The notes under the pieces: generated by a model
The model's database searches: none
What the model saw: only the letters and a program-made list of their open reading frames with translations
Told to the model about the DNA's origin: nothing
Shown here: in pieces, positions 9,716-19,701 of the stretch
Numbering within the stretch: the first letter of the stretch is position 1
How the letters are laid out: every line of letters begins with the position of its first letter
Assembly: GCA_029863125.1 (NCBI GenBank)
Contig: JAOTWB010000006.1
Coordinates: 39,438 to 103,437 of the forward strand
From: Gammaproteobacteria bacterium
GTDB taxonomy: Bacteria > Pseudomonadota > Gammaproteobacteria > Steroidobacterales > Woeseiaceae
Direction of reading: 5' to 3'
DNA length: 64,000 nucleotides
Program-made: the position numbers and the translations under genes

Positions 9716-10402
9716 ATGGCGGACGTTCAAAAGTGCGCCTATATTCCCAACGTCGTGCAAGATCATCCTAATAAACTCAATATCGTTTTCTTCGCGTTGC
9801 TGCAGCCCCTTGCACGCATTTTCCTGCGCTTTGGCAGGGGCTACCGGGAATTCTCGGAGCTCTCGAAAGCGGCCTTTGTTGCCGTTGCCGCCGAAGACTA
9901 TGGCGTGCACGGCCGGCCGACCAACGTGTCGCGCATTGCCGCAATGACCGGGCTCACGCGCAAGGAAGTCAGCCGAATCCGCAATCGGATTGAGGAACGT
10001 AAAGCTGTGGTCACCGACCGCGGAACGCCGCTGCAGGAGGTCATCTCGGCGTGGCGAATGTCCGACGAGTTTCGTGGCGAGAACGGCGAAGCGGCGGTAC
10101 TCCCGCTAACGGGTAAGCGCGGTTCGTTCCAGTCGCTCGTCAGGCAATTCGCCGGCGACATTCCCGAGGGCGCCATGCGTAAAGAGCTGCAGCGCATCGG
10201 CGCAGCCTACATTTCCGACGACGCCATTGAGCTGTGTCCGAAGAGGCCGGGCATTGACGAAGCAGAGGCAGAATTGGCACGCAAGCTGCGGGCTGGACCC
10301 TATGAAGTCCTGGTTGCGCTGGCTCAATATGCCGCGGAGCAGAATGGCAACGACTGCAGGCCGTTCGAATCCGCTGAACGTGGACATCATTCGGCGAATT
10401 GA
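9716..10402 (+). CDS. DUF6502-like hypothetical protein
   Basis: MADVQKCAYIPNV...LARIFLRFGRGYREFSELSKAAFVAVAAEDYG plus helix-turn-helix-like NVSRIAAMTGLTRKEVSRIR. Confidence 0.7.
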   Translation: MADVQKCAYIPNVVQDHPNKLNIVFFALLQPLARIFLRFGRGYREFSELSKAAFVAVAAEDYGVHGRPTNVSRIAAMTGLTRKEVSRIRNRIEERKAVVTDRGTPLQEVISAWRMSDEFRGENGEAAVLPLTGKRGSFQSLVRQFAGDIPEGAMRKELQRIGAAYISDDAIELCPKRPGIDEAEAELARKLRAGPYEVLVALAQYAAEQNGNDCRPFESAERGHHSAN

Positions 10403-10824
10403 ACCTTCGCGCTGAGGCGCGTCCCCGCTTTCAGGGAATTGGTGATCAGGCAGTGATGTTCTGCCTTTTCCAGGAGACGAAGCGCTTTTTTTTCGTCCGT
10501 ACCGGGGGGCACGCCGAGTTGCACGGTGAGATCAAAGCTCGTGAACCGAGTAACCCGCTCGATTTTGTCGAGCGTGCCTGAAACGTTACAGCTCAGCGAC
10601 ACCCATTCGAATCTCGAGGCCCGTGCGATCGCGCGAAAAGAGAGTATGAAGCAGTCCGCCACTGAGCCAACCAGGAGGGTCTCGGGCGACCAGAGATCGC
10701 CGGGGCCACCAAACTCCGGGGGGGCTGCGGTCTCGAGGGGCGCGAGCCCCGGGCTCGACAGTACGACCTGGCTGTCTGCGCCGGCGCTCGCGGAGACGGC
10801 GTAATGATGCGGCAGTTCCTGCAT
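10387..10824 (-). CDS. OsmC family protein
   Basis: PEFGGPGDLWSPETLLVGSVADCFILSFRAIAR; C-terminal LEKAEHHCLITNSLK. Confidence 0.88.
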   Translation of the reverse strand: MQELPHHYAVSASAGADSQVVLSSPGLAPLETAAPPEFGGPGDLWSPETLLVGSVADCFILSFRAIARASRFEWVSLSCNVSGTLDKIERVTRFTSFDLTVQLGVPPGTDEKKALRLLEKAEHHCLITNSLKAGTRLSAKVQFAE

Positions 10825-10998
10825 GTTTCTTTCGATTATGGCTAACGGAAACCCAGTTTTTGGGTAGCGACGCGGAATAGCAAGTATCGGAAAACCGAAA
10901 TGCGCGAATTGTCGAAAAAAGGAATTAGGTCACAGGATCTGCCGTCCGGATTTTGCATAATTCAAACAGTGCAGTGAACGTGACGACCCGGTAAGCCG

Positions 10999-11586
10999 AT
11001 GCGCGACACGCCTATAGACAGGATCATGACGACAGATCCCGTGATTATCGGGCCGGGTGATAGTGCGGCAAAGGCGAGAAAGCTATTGGAAACGTCCAAT
11101 ATCCATCATCTGCCCGTCGTTGACAACGGCAGGTTGGTGGGCATGGTGTCATCGGCGGATCTCCTGAAGCTCTACGTGCTTGACGAAGATGTGGCATTGG
11201 CTACGCTCGCAACCGTCAGCCAGATTATGGAACTGGACCCGGTGGTTCTTAGCTCGGCGGCGACGCTGCGCGATGCCGCGGAGAAGCTCATGAACGGTGG
11301 TTTTCATGCGCTCCCTGTTGTCGATGCCGATCGTAGTCTCGTCGGTATCGTGACGTCGGTTGACCTCGTCGACGCATTGCTGAGGTCATTGCCTGTCGGC
11401 GATGGCAGCATTATCGAAGCACCGGCGCACAGCCTGTCAGACCTTATGGAAGACAACCGGCTTCTACGGCAGGTTTGCAAAGCGGCGGAACTCTACGTTC
11501 GAAGCGGCCATGGTGAGCATGAACACAGCGTGTTGATCAAGCGCCTCGACGACGTCGGGCGTCGCACCGCAACCGTCGATGTCTGA
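10999..11586 (+). CDS. CBS domain-containing protein (two CBS repeats)
   Basis: DRIMTTDPVIIGPGD...HHLPVVDNGRLVGMVSSADLL, repeated as HALPVVDADRSLVGIVTSVDLV. Confidence 0.9.
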   Translation: MRDTPIDRIMTTDPVIIGPGDSAAKARKLLETSNIHHLPVVDNGRLVGMVSSADLLKLYVLDEDVALATLATVSQIMELDPVVLSSAATLRDAAEKLMNGGFHALPVVDADRSLVGIVTSVDLVDALLRSLPVGDGSIIEAPAHSLSDLMEDNRLLRQVCKAAELYVRSGHGEHEHSVLIKRLDDVGRRTATVDV

Positions 11587-11610
11587 AGATTGCGGCCGTA
11601 ATTGCATGGC

Positions 11611-12213
11611 TTATCGGGCTGCGGGCTCGCCGTCGGTTTTTACGTGAGGGGCAAGCCGGTCCAGCAGGCCGGCCATTTCGGGTCGGTTGGCGCGCAATTC
11701 GTCGACGGAAAAACCCGATAGCTCGTAAGGCAGAACCAGCCAGTCATCCGTCTCATGGATATAGTAGTCGGGCGCGCTCAGCGTCTTATCCATCGGCCGG
11801 TACCAGACTGACGCCGTGCGGATTTCATGCGGCAGATTGCGGCGCGTTCTCGTTGCGAGCTGGTTGATGACGGCAGTCACGCTCGATCCGGTACTGTAGA
11901 CATCATCGACGATGAGCATGGAGTGATGCGAGCATAGAGTCTCGAGAAGGTACTGCATGCCGTGTACGCGGATCGAGTCCGCCTTGCTGACCATTTGCGA
12001 GTAGCGCGGTGCGCCCGAATAGGATGTGCGAATCGCAATGTGGTCGGTCTTGACCCCAAAGAAATCGAGTCCCTCCTGTACCGCGATACCGACCGCACTT
12101 CCACCCCGCCAGAGACCGACGAGAAAGTCCGGTTTGAAGCCGGACTGGTAGATATTCGCCGCGAGCTGAAACGAGTCCCGGAGCAAATCATCGGCGGCTA
12201 TGAATCGCTCATT
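11611..12213 (-). CDS. phosphoribosyltransferase
   Basis: PRTase signature SMLIVDDVYSTGSSV; FLVGLWRGGSAVGIAVQEGLDFFG; start at MNERF. Confidence 0.85.
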   Translation of the reverse strand, partial: NERFIAADDLLRDSFQLAANIYQSGFKPDFLVGLWRGGSAVGIAVQEGLDFFGVKTDHIAIRTSYSGAPRYSQMVSKADSIRVHGMQYLLETLCSHHSMLIVDDVYSTGSSVTAVINQLATRTRRNLPHEIRTASVWYRPMDKTLSAPDYYIHETDDWLVLPYELSGFSVDELRANRPEMAGLLDRLAPHVKTDGEPAAR

Positions 12214-12299
12214 CATTGTTGTTGTATCCGGGCTGCACTGAGTAGAATTAGGCTGCGCATTATACCGGCAGCCACCGGTCCGCATTCAAGAGAAAAATA

Positions 12300-12872
12300 A
12301 TGGAAAAAACCGTTCTCTCCGCCCAGGAGCTCCTCGAGGATTCCATCGAACTCGGCATCAGAATTCTCGAGAGCGGATTCGAGCCGACCTTGATTATTGC
12401 AATCTGGCGAGGTGGAACCCCCGTCGGCATGGCCGTGCAGGAAGTCCTGAGCTACTGCGGCATAGAGTCGGACCACATCGCCATTCGCACCTCGTCCTAT
12501 GTCGGGGTCGACGAGCGAGGCGCCGTTGCGGTTCACGGACTCAATTACATTATCAAGAAGATTTGTCATGACGACCGCCTGCTGATCGTTGATGACGTAT
12601 TCGACACCGGCAATACGATTGCAGCCGTGATCGACGAGCTGTCCAGGCGTGCCCGTGGCAACACGCCGGAAGACATCCGCATCGCCGTGCCGTGGTTCAA
12701 ACCCAGCCGTAACGAGACGGATCTCATCCCCGATTATTTCCTCCACGAGACGGCTGAATGGCTCGTGTTTCCCCACGAACTGGACGCATTGACACCTGAG
12801 GAACTGCGCAAGCACCGGCCGGAAATCGCGAGGATCGTGCAAAATGCGAAGTCGGCCGCGCTTTCGGCCTGA
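12300..12872 (+). CDS. phosphoribosyltransferase, paralogue of the divergent neighbour
   Basis: PRTase signature RLLIVDDVFDTGNTI; IIAIWRGGTPVGMAVQEVLSYCG; co-linear similarity to 11611-12213. Confidence 0.87.
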   Translation: MEKTVLSAQELLEDSIELGIRILESGFEPTLIIAIWRGGTPVGMAVQEVLSYCGIESDHIAIRTSSYVGVDERGAVAVHGLNYIIKKICHDDRLLIVDDVFDTGNTIAAVIDELSRRARGNTPEDIRIAVPWFKPSRNETDLIPDYFLHETAEWLVFPHELDALTPEELRKHRPEIARIVQNAKSAALSA

Positions 12873-12879
12873 TTGGGCG

Positions 12880-13449
12880 ATGCGGCGCGTCTGTGTCTAC
12901 TGTGGTTCCAACGTGGGCGCCCGCCAGCTGTATGCAGACGCTGCGCGCGAATTGGCCGAAGTCCTTGTCCGGCATGATCTCGACCTCGTCTATGGCGGCG
13001 CTGATAAAGGCCTCATGGGGGTTCTTGCGAACACCGTCCTCGAGCGTGGCGGAAAGGTGCACGGCGTCATTCCGAAATTGCTCTGCGAAAAGGAGATTGC
13101 GCACGAGGGCTTGACCGAATTGCACGTTGTGTCGTCAATGCACGCGCGCAAGTCGATGATGGCGGCGTTGTCCGACGGCTTCATAGCGATGCCGGGCGGT
13201 TTCGGGACGCTCGAGGAGATCATTGAAATCATCACCTGGGGACAGCTTCGTTTCCACGACAAGCCGTGTGGACTGCTCAATGTCGGCGGCTATTTCGATC
13301 ACCTGCTCGGCTACCTGGATCATGCACAGAGGGAAGGATTCCTGCGACCCGAAAACCGTCAGATGCTGCTGTGCGACAGGAGTGCGACCGGATTGATCCA
13401 GAAGTTCGAGCAATACACGGCACCACATGTCGAAAAGTGGATCCGCTAG
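12880..13449 (+). CDS. LOG family protein (TIGR00730-type nucleoside 5'-monophosphate phosphoribohydrolase)
   Basis: VCVYCGSNVGA, PGGFGTLEEIIEIITWGQL. Confidence 0.93.
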   Translation: MRRVCVYCGSNVGARQLYADAARELAEVLVRHDLDLVYGGADKGLMGVLANTVLERGGKVHGVIPKLLCEKEIAHEGLTELHVVSSMHARKSMMAALSDGFIAMPGGFGTLEEIIEIITWGQLRFHDKPCGLLNVGGYFDHLLGYLDHAQREGFLRPENRQMLLCDRSATGLIQKFEQYTAPHVEKWIR

Positions 13450-13756
13450 TCGGGCGCGTTCCTGAAGTTCAGCCGCAGTGTTCGCGTGGCTGGCGATCTC
13501 AGATTCTGGCCGTGTAAAGCGTGGCGAATTCCGAAACGCCGACCGACGAGACCCGGTCTGTACCGGGATCGGGTCATTGAATTTTCTTTCGAACCTGCAC
13601 TCCGTCGCCCGGGGTGCCAGACCGGGCTATGTTCGCCAAATGCTTCATGAATCGGCCAATTTGGTCAGCTTATGTTCAAAAGAACGGGAACCAATCGACA
13701 TTTCGGGTAATCGATGGGCGATTTACAGCGTGACGCGCATTGGCCAAACTGCGTGG

Positions 13757-14806
13757 ATGTCCCCGCCCGTAACAGCGCACACGGTCGTATCGGCCGAGCC
13801 GCCGCACATTCCTGTCGCTGAGGTCGAGCTTGCTGTGACACAGCAGTTCGGTGTCCACGGCAGCTATATGCCGCTGGTCAGCGAGCGCGACCAGAACTTC
13901 CGGCTACGGACGAGCAGCGGCGCCGAGTACGTTGTCAAAGTAGCGAGTTCGGCCGAGCCCGGGCGGGTGACCGACTTCCAGCTTGCCGCGCTACGCCACC
14001 TGGAGACGGCCGGGACCGTACCTGTGCCCAAGGTCATGGCGACGCTCGACGGACGGCACGCAGGAAGCATCGAGAATGCGGGCCAGGTTTACAGGCTTCG
14101 CCTGGTGAGCTATCTGGCGGGAGAGACGCTTGCGTCGGTACCGCTGGATACGGATATGTCGCGGGATCTCGGCGCCAGCCTCGCGCGTCTGGACCTGGGG
14201 CTCGACGGCTTTTCGCATGAGGGCGAGCGCCCGGTATTGCTGTGGGACCTGCAGCGAGCCGGTGAACTGCGCGACCTGCTTGACGGTATCGACAGTCCTG
14301 CCATTCGCGGCGAGGTATTGCGCGTCATTGACGACTTTGATCAGCGCGTTCGGCCCGAGCTGAACACGCTGCGTAAACAGGTGATACACGGCGATGCGAA
14401 CCCGGAAAACGTCCTCGTGAATCCGGTTAGCCGCCGTGTATCGGGGTTCATCGATTTCGGCGACATGATTCGGGCACCGCTGGTCTTCGACGTCGCCATT
14501 GCCGCGGCATACCTGCGTGCTTCAAAGGCGGACGCACTCGGGCTGATTGCGCCGTTCGTTGCCGGCTATCATGCCCTCCGGCCGCTCTTTCACGCGGAGC
14601 TGGCGCTGCTGTTCGATCTCGTGCGCGCGCGTCTTGCAACGACGATAACCCTGCTTTACTGGCGCCTGGATGCGCGCGATGACGACGATCTTTACCGCCA
14701 GAAAACACTGGCCCGGGAAAGCGATGCGGTGGATTTCCTGGCCGCGCTGGACGACCTGGGAAGAGCCGCGTTCTTGCACCGGCTGCAGCGCGCGACAGGC
14801 GCCTAG
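13757..14806 (+). CDS. APH-fold phosphotransferase (hydroxylysine/homoserine-kinase-like)
   Basis: VIHGDANPENVLVNPVSRRVSGFIDFGDMIRAPLVFDVAIA; start MSPPVTAH chosen over the longer ORF. Confidence 0.85.
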   Translation: MSPPVTAHTVVSAEPPHIPVAEVELAVTQQFGVHGSYMPLVSERDQNFRLRTSSGAEYVVKVASSAEPGRVTDFQLAALRHLETAGTVPVPKVMATLDGRHAGSIENAGQVYRLRLVSYLAGETLASVPLDTDMSRDLGASLARLDLGLDGFSHEGERPVLLWDLQRAGELRDLLDGIDSPAIRGEVLRVIDDFDQRVRPELNTLRKQVIHGDANPENVLVNPVSRRVSGFIDFGDMIRAPLVFDVAIAAAYLRASKADALGLIAPFVAGYHALRPLFHAELALLFDLVRARLATTITLLYWRLDARDDDDLYRQKTLARESDAVDFLAALDDLGRAAFLHRLQRATGA

Positions 14807-14947
14807 GTCCCGCGATTTAACAATAATCAGCCCGCATTCCGACAGGCCGCGGCAGTATCTCCGTCCAATTGAGAAACAGTTCCTTAAATCAGCGGCTTAC
14901 GAGCCGTAGGATGAGGTTCCCTGTATCGCTATTTGGGCACGGTACTG

Positions 14948-16900
14948 ATGAACATGGACCTGGCGCTGTCCGTACTGCTGGTCTTCACTGCGGCCTGCTT
15001 CCTGGTGATGGGTTCCAGCCTCGTGGCGGCCAAGCGGGAGATTGGCAGTATGCCGATCGGCGTACTGTTCGTCGTGATCAGTATCTGGGTTGCGGGCGGC
15101 GCGGTCGAACTGCTGGCGGAGAGCTTCACCGTATTCTCTATAGGCCGCACCGCGCATTTCATTGGTACGGCATTAGTACCCATCGTCGCGTATGTCTATT
15201 TTCGTGAGTACACCGGATTGCAGACACCATCGCGTCGGCTCGCGTTGATGAGCATCATTCCGTTCGTGTCGGTGCTGCTGGCAGCCACGAACATTTATCA
15301 CGAGTCCATGTGGTATTTGCCCATTGCAAACGAGGCCGGTGAATTCCTTACGCGGCCGGAACGATGGGGCCCATGGTTCCTGTTTGTGCATCTTCCATAC
15401 AGTTACACTGTAATTGGTGCTGCGATCATTTCGCTGCTGACCCATATTTCGGCCGTTGCGCCGGCACATCGGCGTGGACTGTTTCAGCTAACCGCTGCGT
15501 GCATTGCGCCACTGTCGGCGACCATGGCTTACGATCTTGGTTTTGGGCCACACACAATTTCCTATGTGCCGCTCGTGTTTTTCGCGATGCTGCCCATTTA
15601 TGCGTGGCTCATTTACGGCGAAAAAATCGTGGAATTCACGCCGCTCGCATATGAAGCTGTGTTTCAACACATGCAGGATCCTGTTGTCGTCCTTGATGAT
15701 AAATGTCGCGTTATCGGTTTGAACCGTGGCGCCGAGAATCTCCTGAGCATCGCGGAATCGGCGGCGCTGCGTGAACCGCTGGAATTGCTTTTTGGCGAAG
15801 ACTCCCCCGAAGTGTTCGAGGCGCTTGAATCCGGCATGCCGCAGAAAATGATGACTTCGACCGGTCGCTTTCTGCACGTTCAGGTCTCGCCGATCGATTC
15901 AAACCGCGCGGCAGCCCGTGGTGGCAAAGTGTTGATGTTCCGCGATGTAAGTGACGTCGAAAAAGCACAAAATGAAGTCCGCAAGAGCGAGCAACTGCTG
16001 CGTACGATCATCGATCATTCGGTCAACGGCATTATTCGATTCCGTTGGGAGGAAGATGAGGACGGCAAGAGAATGCTGCGCAGTATTTTCGCCAATCCGG
16101 CAGCCGGCCGTTTCCTCGGTGCTGACGTCAATGATCTCGTCGATCGAATTGGACCAGACCTTGTCCGGCTCGCTACAAGTGGAATGGACGCTAACTCTGC
16201 CGAAGATATCGTGCGTCGCTTCGAGACAGCCGTTAATCGCGGCGACAGCCTGGAAATCGAGGTACACCAGTGTAACCGCGGAGAAGATCGCTGGCTGCGC
16301 ATGATTTGCGAGCCAATGGGCGACGACATTGCCGCGACTTTTGTCGACATCACCGACGACAAGGCAAAAGAGCGCCAGATGGAGTCGATCGCGACATCGG
16401 ACCCCTTGACCGGCGTCCTGAATCGACGTGGCTTCGAGCGCAATGCAACCGAGCGGCTGACCGCCAGCGACGATGACGCGACCGGCGCGTTGCTCTTTAT
16501 CGACTTGAACGAATTCAAGCAGATCAACGACCAGTGCGGGCACGAAATTGGTGACCAGTTGCTGCGCATTGCCGCCGAACGGCTAAAGAAGAGCCTGAGG
16601 TCGCAGGACATCATCGGACGCCCGGGTGGCGATGAGTTCGTTGCACTGGTACCAGACGTTGATGCTGCCATCGCCGACCAACTCGCAGTGCGCCTGGCCA
16701 ACGGCCTGGAAAAGCCATACGTCATCGGCGACAAGACCCTTCGCTGCGCAGCCAGTATCGGTCTCGCCCTGTACCCGGACAACGCCAATACTTTGACCGG
16801 GCTGCTGCGCGAGGCCGACCAGGCAATGTACCGTGCCAAAGCGCGCTGCCGTGGTGTCAGCAATATAGGTGGCGACGACCTGCTTGAAAAAGCGATCTAG
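14948..16900 (+). CDS. membrane diguanylate cyclase with 7TM N-terminal sensor and PAS domains
   Basis: Hydrophobic 7TM-like N-terminus, PAS-like segments, C-terminal DPLTGVLNRRGFE...GRPGGDEFVALV GGDEF motif. Confidence 0.87.
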   Translation: MNMDLALSVLLVFTAACFLVMGSSLVAAKREIGSMPIGVLFVVISIWVAGGAVELLAESFTVFSIGRTAHFIGTALVPIVAYVYFREYTGLQTPSRRLALMSIIPFVSVLLAATNIYHESMWYLPIANEAGEFLTRPERWGPWFLFVHLPYSYTVIGAAIISLLTHISAVAPAHRRGLFQLTAACIAPLSATMAYDLGFGPHTISYVPLVFFAMLPIYAWLIYGEKIVEFTPLAYEAVFQHMQDPVVVLDDKCRVIGLNRGAENLLSIAESAALREPLELLFGEDSPEVFEALESGMPQKMMTSTGRFLHVQVSPIDSNRAAARGGKVLMFRDVSDVEKAQNEVRKSEQLLRTIIDHSVNGIIRFRWEEDEDGKRMLRSIFANPAAGRFLGADVNDLVDRIGPDLVRLATSGMDANSAEDIVRRFETAVNRGDSLEIEVHQCNRGEDRWLRMICEPMGDDIAATFVDITDDKAKERQMESIATSDPLTGVLNRRGFERNATERLTASDDDATGALLFIDLNEFKQINDQCGHEIGDQLLRIAAERLKKSLRSQDIIGRPGGDEFVALVPDVDAAIADQLAVRLANGLEKPYVIGDKTLRCAASIGLALYPDNANTLTGLLREADQAMYRAKARCRGVSNIGGDDLLEKAI

Positions 16901-17076
16901 CGGGGTATTGTCCCGTCGGCTTTGTCTTCCATATCACTACAAGATTCGCTTCTCCGCCGACAATCTACCGGCCGCGTCCGGCGGCATCGCCACACCCGAA
17001 TGACAGGTGCTGCTGATGCATCGTGGCGTCGGCTAATGATAGGCTTCGTGCTCAGCAGAAGGGCACGGAGAGTCCC

Positions 17077-17355
17077 ATGGTTACAGCGATCGTTCTGATA
17101 AAGGCGGAGACGAACCGTATTCCGGACCTGGCCAACAAAATCGCGGACATGGCGGGTGTTTCCGAGGTTTTTTCCGTTGCCGGCCGCTACGATCTCGTCG
17201 CGATAGTCAGGGTAGCGAAAAACGAGGATCTTGCCGACGTGATCAGCGACAAGATGCGTCTGCAGGAGGGCATCGTCGAAACCGAGACGATGATCGCGTT
17301 CCGCGCATACTCGCGGCAGGAGCTCGAGGCCGGCTTCGAACTGGGACTGGACTGA
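17077..17355 (+). CDS. stand-alone Lrp/AsnC ligand-binding (RAM) domain protein
   Basis: MVTAIVLIKAETNRIPDLANKIADMAGVSEVFSVAGRYDLVAIVRV; no HTH domain. Confidence 0.85.
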   Translation: MVTAIVLIKAETNRIPDLANKIADMAGVSEVFSVAGRYDLVAIVRVAKNEDLADVISDKMRLQEGIVETETMIAFRAYSRQELEAGFELGLD

Positions 17356-17903
17356 TGGGTCTGAGAAACTCGAGAACAGAGTTCGGCGCATTGGCCAGGT
17401 CCCTGCACTGGCTGGTGGCTGTTGGCATTTTCATGCTGATTTTTCTCGGTCTCGAGCAATCCGGTATGGAGCAGGGTCCCGAAAAAACCGAGATCCGCTT
17501 CATTCATGCCTCGATTGCGCTGACCGTGTTCGTCCTGATGACCATCAGGATAATTTGGCGCTTCATGAACGAGGTACCGGCACATCCGGACGGCATGGCC
17601 GTCTGGCAGCGGATAAGCGCGACTGTTGTCCATTGGGGACTGTACGCGGTGGTATTCCTGCAGCTGGCGTCGGGTGGCATGACAGTTGCAACCGGCGGCA
17701 AGCCACTGCCGTTTTTTGGATTGTTCTCGATACCGTTGCCCGTGGCGGAGAATCGTGACAACCACGAATTCTGGGAAGAAATTCATGAATTCGCGTGGAA
17801 GATGATCGCGGTGCTGATCGTCATTCATGTGCTGGGCGCGATTTACAACCATTTCATCGCAAGAAACGACGTACTGCGTCGGATGACGGTCGGTGTGAAA
17901 TAG
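17355..17903 (+). CDS. cytochrome b561 family protein
   Basis: LARSLHWLVAVGIFMLIFLGLE, four TM segments with His, IHEFAWKMIAVLIVIHVLGAIYNHFI. Confidence 0.88.
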   Translation: MGLRNSRTEFGALARSLHWLVAVGIFMLIFLGLEQSGMEQGPEKTEIRFIHASIALTVFVLMTIRIIWRFMNEVPAHPDGMAVWQRISATVVHWGLYAVVFLQLASGGMTVATGGKPLPFFGLFSIPLPVAENRDNHEFWEEIHEFAWKMIAVLIVIHVLGAIYNHFIARNDVLRRMTVGVK

Positions 17904-17911
17904 AAAAGAAA

Positions 17912-19117
17912 ATGGCCGAGGCGTTTATTTGTGATGCCGTGCGAACGCCCATCGGTCGTTACGGCGGAGCGTTGTCTTCGATTCGCGCAGACGATCTGGG
18001 CGCAATCCCGATGGCGGCGCTGCTCGAGCGCAACGAAAACTTGAATCCCGTCGCGATCGAAGACCTCGCTTATGGCTGTGCAAACCAGGCGGGCGAGGAT
18101 AATCGCAATGTCGCCCGCATGTCACTGCTGCTGGCAGGCCTCCCCGTTACGGTCCCGGCCGTCACGGTAAATCGTCTTTGCGGATCCGGCATGAACGCGA
18201 TCGGCAACATCGCCGACGGCATTCGTACCGGCGCGATCGAGCTGGGTCTGGCCGGCGGCGTCGAGTCCATGTCACGCGCGCCCTTTGTCATGGCCAAGCA
18301 AACGGCAGCGTTTGGCAGAAACGCTGAACTTTACGATACGACGCTGGGCTGGCGCTTCGTCAACAGGAAGCTGGAGACACAATACGGCATCGATTCGATG
18401 TCCGAAACGGCCGAGAACGTCGCCGACGGTTTCCTGATTTCGCGCGAGGACCAGGATCAGTTTGCGTTGCGCAGCCAGCAGCGCGCCGAGGCCGCAAGTG
18501 CAGCCGGTAACTTCAACGATGAGATCATTCCTGTGTCAGTGCCGCAGCGGCGCGGCGATGCAGTAATTGTGGACAAGGATGAACACCCGCGGCACGGATC
18601 AACGATCGAGGGACTGGCCAGGCTCAAGCCGATTGTTCGCGAAGGCGGGACGGTTACAGCCGGCAACGCATCGGGAATAAACGATGGCGCTTGTGCGATG
18701 CTCGTCGCTTCGGAGAAATCGGCCACGTCGCACGGGCTCGAACCGTTGGCCCGCGTGGTGGGCTGGGCAGTTGCAGGGGTCGAACCGCGAATCATGGGCA
18801 TCGGTCCCGCTCCGGCGTCACAAAAAGTGCTCGAGCAATGCGGAATGACCGTCGAACAGATGGATGTGATCGAACTCAACGAGGCATTCGCGGCCCAGGG
18901 GCTGGCTGCCCTGCGGCAGCTGGGCATCGAGGATGACGCTCCGCACGTCAATCCCAACGGTGGCGCGATTGCCCTGGGGCACCCGCTCGGCATGTCCGGC
19001 GCGCGACTCGTCACGACGGCGGCGTACCAGCTGCGGCGGAGCGGCGGACGCTTGGCGCTGTGCACGATGTGCATCGGTGTAGGGCAGGGCATCGCGATGA
19101 TCATTGAACGGGTCTGA
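17912..19117 (+). CDS. acetyl-CoA acyltransferase / 3-oxoadipyl-CoA thiolase-like
   Basis: AVRTPIGRYGG, VNRLCGSGMNAI, GGAIALGHPLGMSGARL, LCTMCIGVGQG. Confidence 0.92.
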   Translation: MAEAFICDAVRTPIGRYGGALSSIRADDLGAIPMAALLERNENLNPVAIEDLAYGCANQAGEDNRNVARMSLLLAGLPVTVPAVTVNRLCGSGMNAIGNIADGIRTGAIELGLAGGVESMSRAPFVMAKQTAAFGRNAELYDTTLGWRFVNRKLETQYGIDSMSETAENVADGFLISREDQDQFALRSQQRAEAASAAGNFNDEIIPVSVPQRRGDAVIVDKDEHPRHGSTIEGLARLKPIVREGGTVTAGNASGINDGACAMLVASEKSATSHGLEPLARVVGWAVAGVEPRIMGIGPAPASQKVLEQCGMTVEQMDVIELNEAFAAQGLAALRQLGIEDDAPHVNPNGGAIALGHPLGMSGARLVTTAAYQLRRSGGRLALCTMCIGVGQGIAMIIERV

Positions 19118-19701
19118 TGAAAAAACGCCCGCCCAGCTACGAAACGCAGGAGCTGAGAGAGTTCGAGGAAGTCCTGCGCGGCCGGCGTACGATCAACCTT
19201 TTCTTGCAAACGCCGGTGCCGGACAAGCTCGTGCACGATGCGCTGGAGGTGGCCACGTGGGCACCGAATCACCACGTAACGGAACCCTGGCGCTTCATTC
19301 TTCCGGGCGAGCAAACGGTGCAGAAGATTCTCGACCTTTGCCAGGTGATTGCGGCCGAGAAGAAAGGCGATGAACTGGCGCTGCACAAACGTGAGAGCTG
19401 GGCGGAGAAGCCGGGCTGGCTGGTCGTAACCTGCGAACGCAGCGTGGACGAGCTGCGGCAGCAGGAGGACTATGCGGCGTGCTGTGCTGCCGCGCAGAAC
19501 TTCATGCTGTATCTCTGGAAAGCCGGCGTCGGATCCAAGTGGACAACGGGCGCTATTACGCGAGATTTGCGCTTCTTCGACATTATTGGGGTCGATCAGT
19601 CGCAGGCATTCGTCGTCGGTCTATTCTGGTTCGGCTACCCGAAGCTGACGCCGGGCCAGGCGCGAAAAGAACTCTCCAGCGTATTGCGTCGGCTGCCTTA
19701 A
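19117..19701 (+). CDS. nitroreductase family protein
   Basis: [42 protein letters not shown]. Confidence 0.9.
   Translation: MKKRPPSYETQELREFEEVLRGRRTINLFLQTPVPDKLVHDALEVATWAPNHHVTEPWRFILPGEQTVQKILDLCQVIAAEKKGDELALHKRESWAEKPGWLVVTCERSVDELRQQEDYAACCAAAQNFMLYLWKAGVGSKWTTGAITRDLRFFDIIGVDQSQAFVVGLFWFGYPKLTPGQARKELSSVLRRLP

Noticed and set aside
13552-13567. CCCGGT-ctgt-ACCGGG hairpin after the LOG gene as a terminator
   Set aside because: Over 100 bp past the stop and no adjacent T tract; left uncalled
19698-19701. Convergent nitroreductase and sstT genes sharing TTAA
   Set aside because: Stop codons overlap in a palindromic TTAA; a compact-genome curiosity without functional implication
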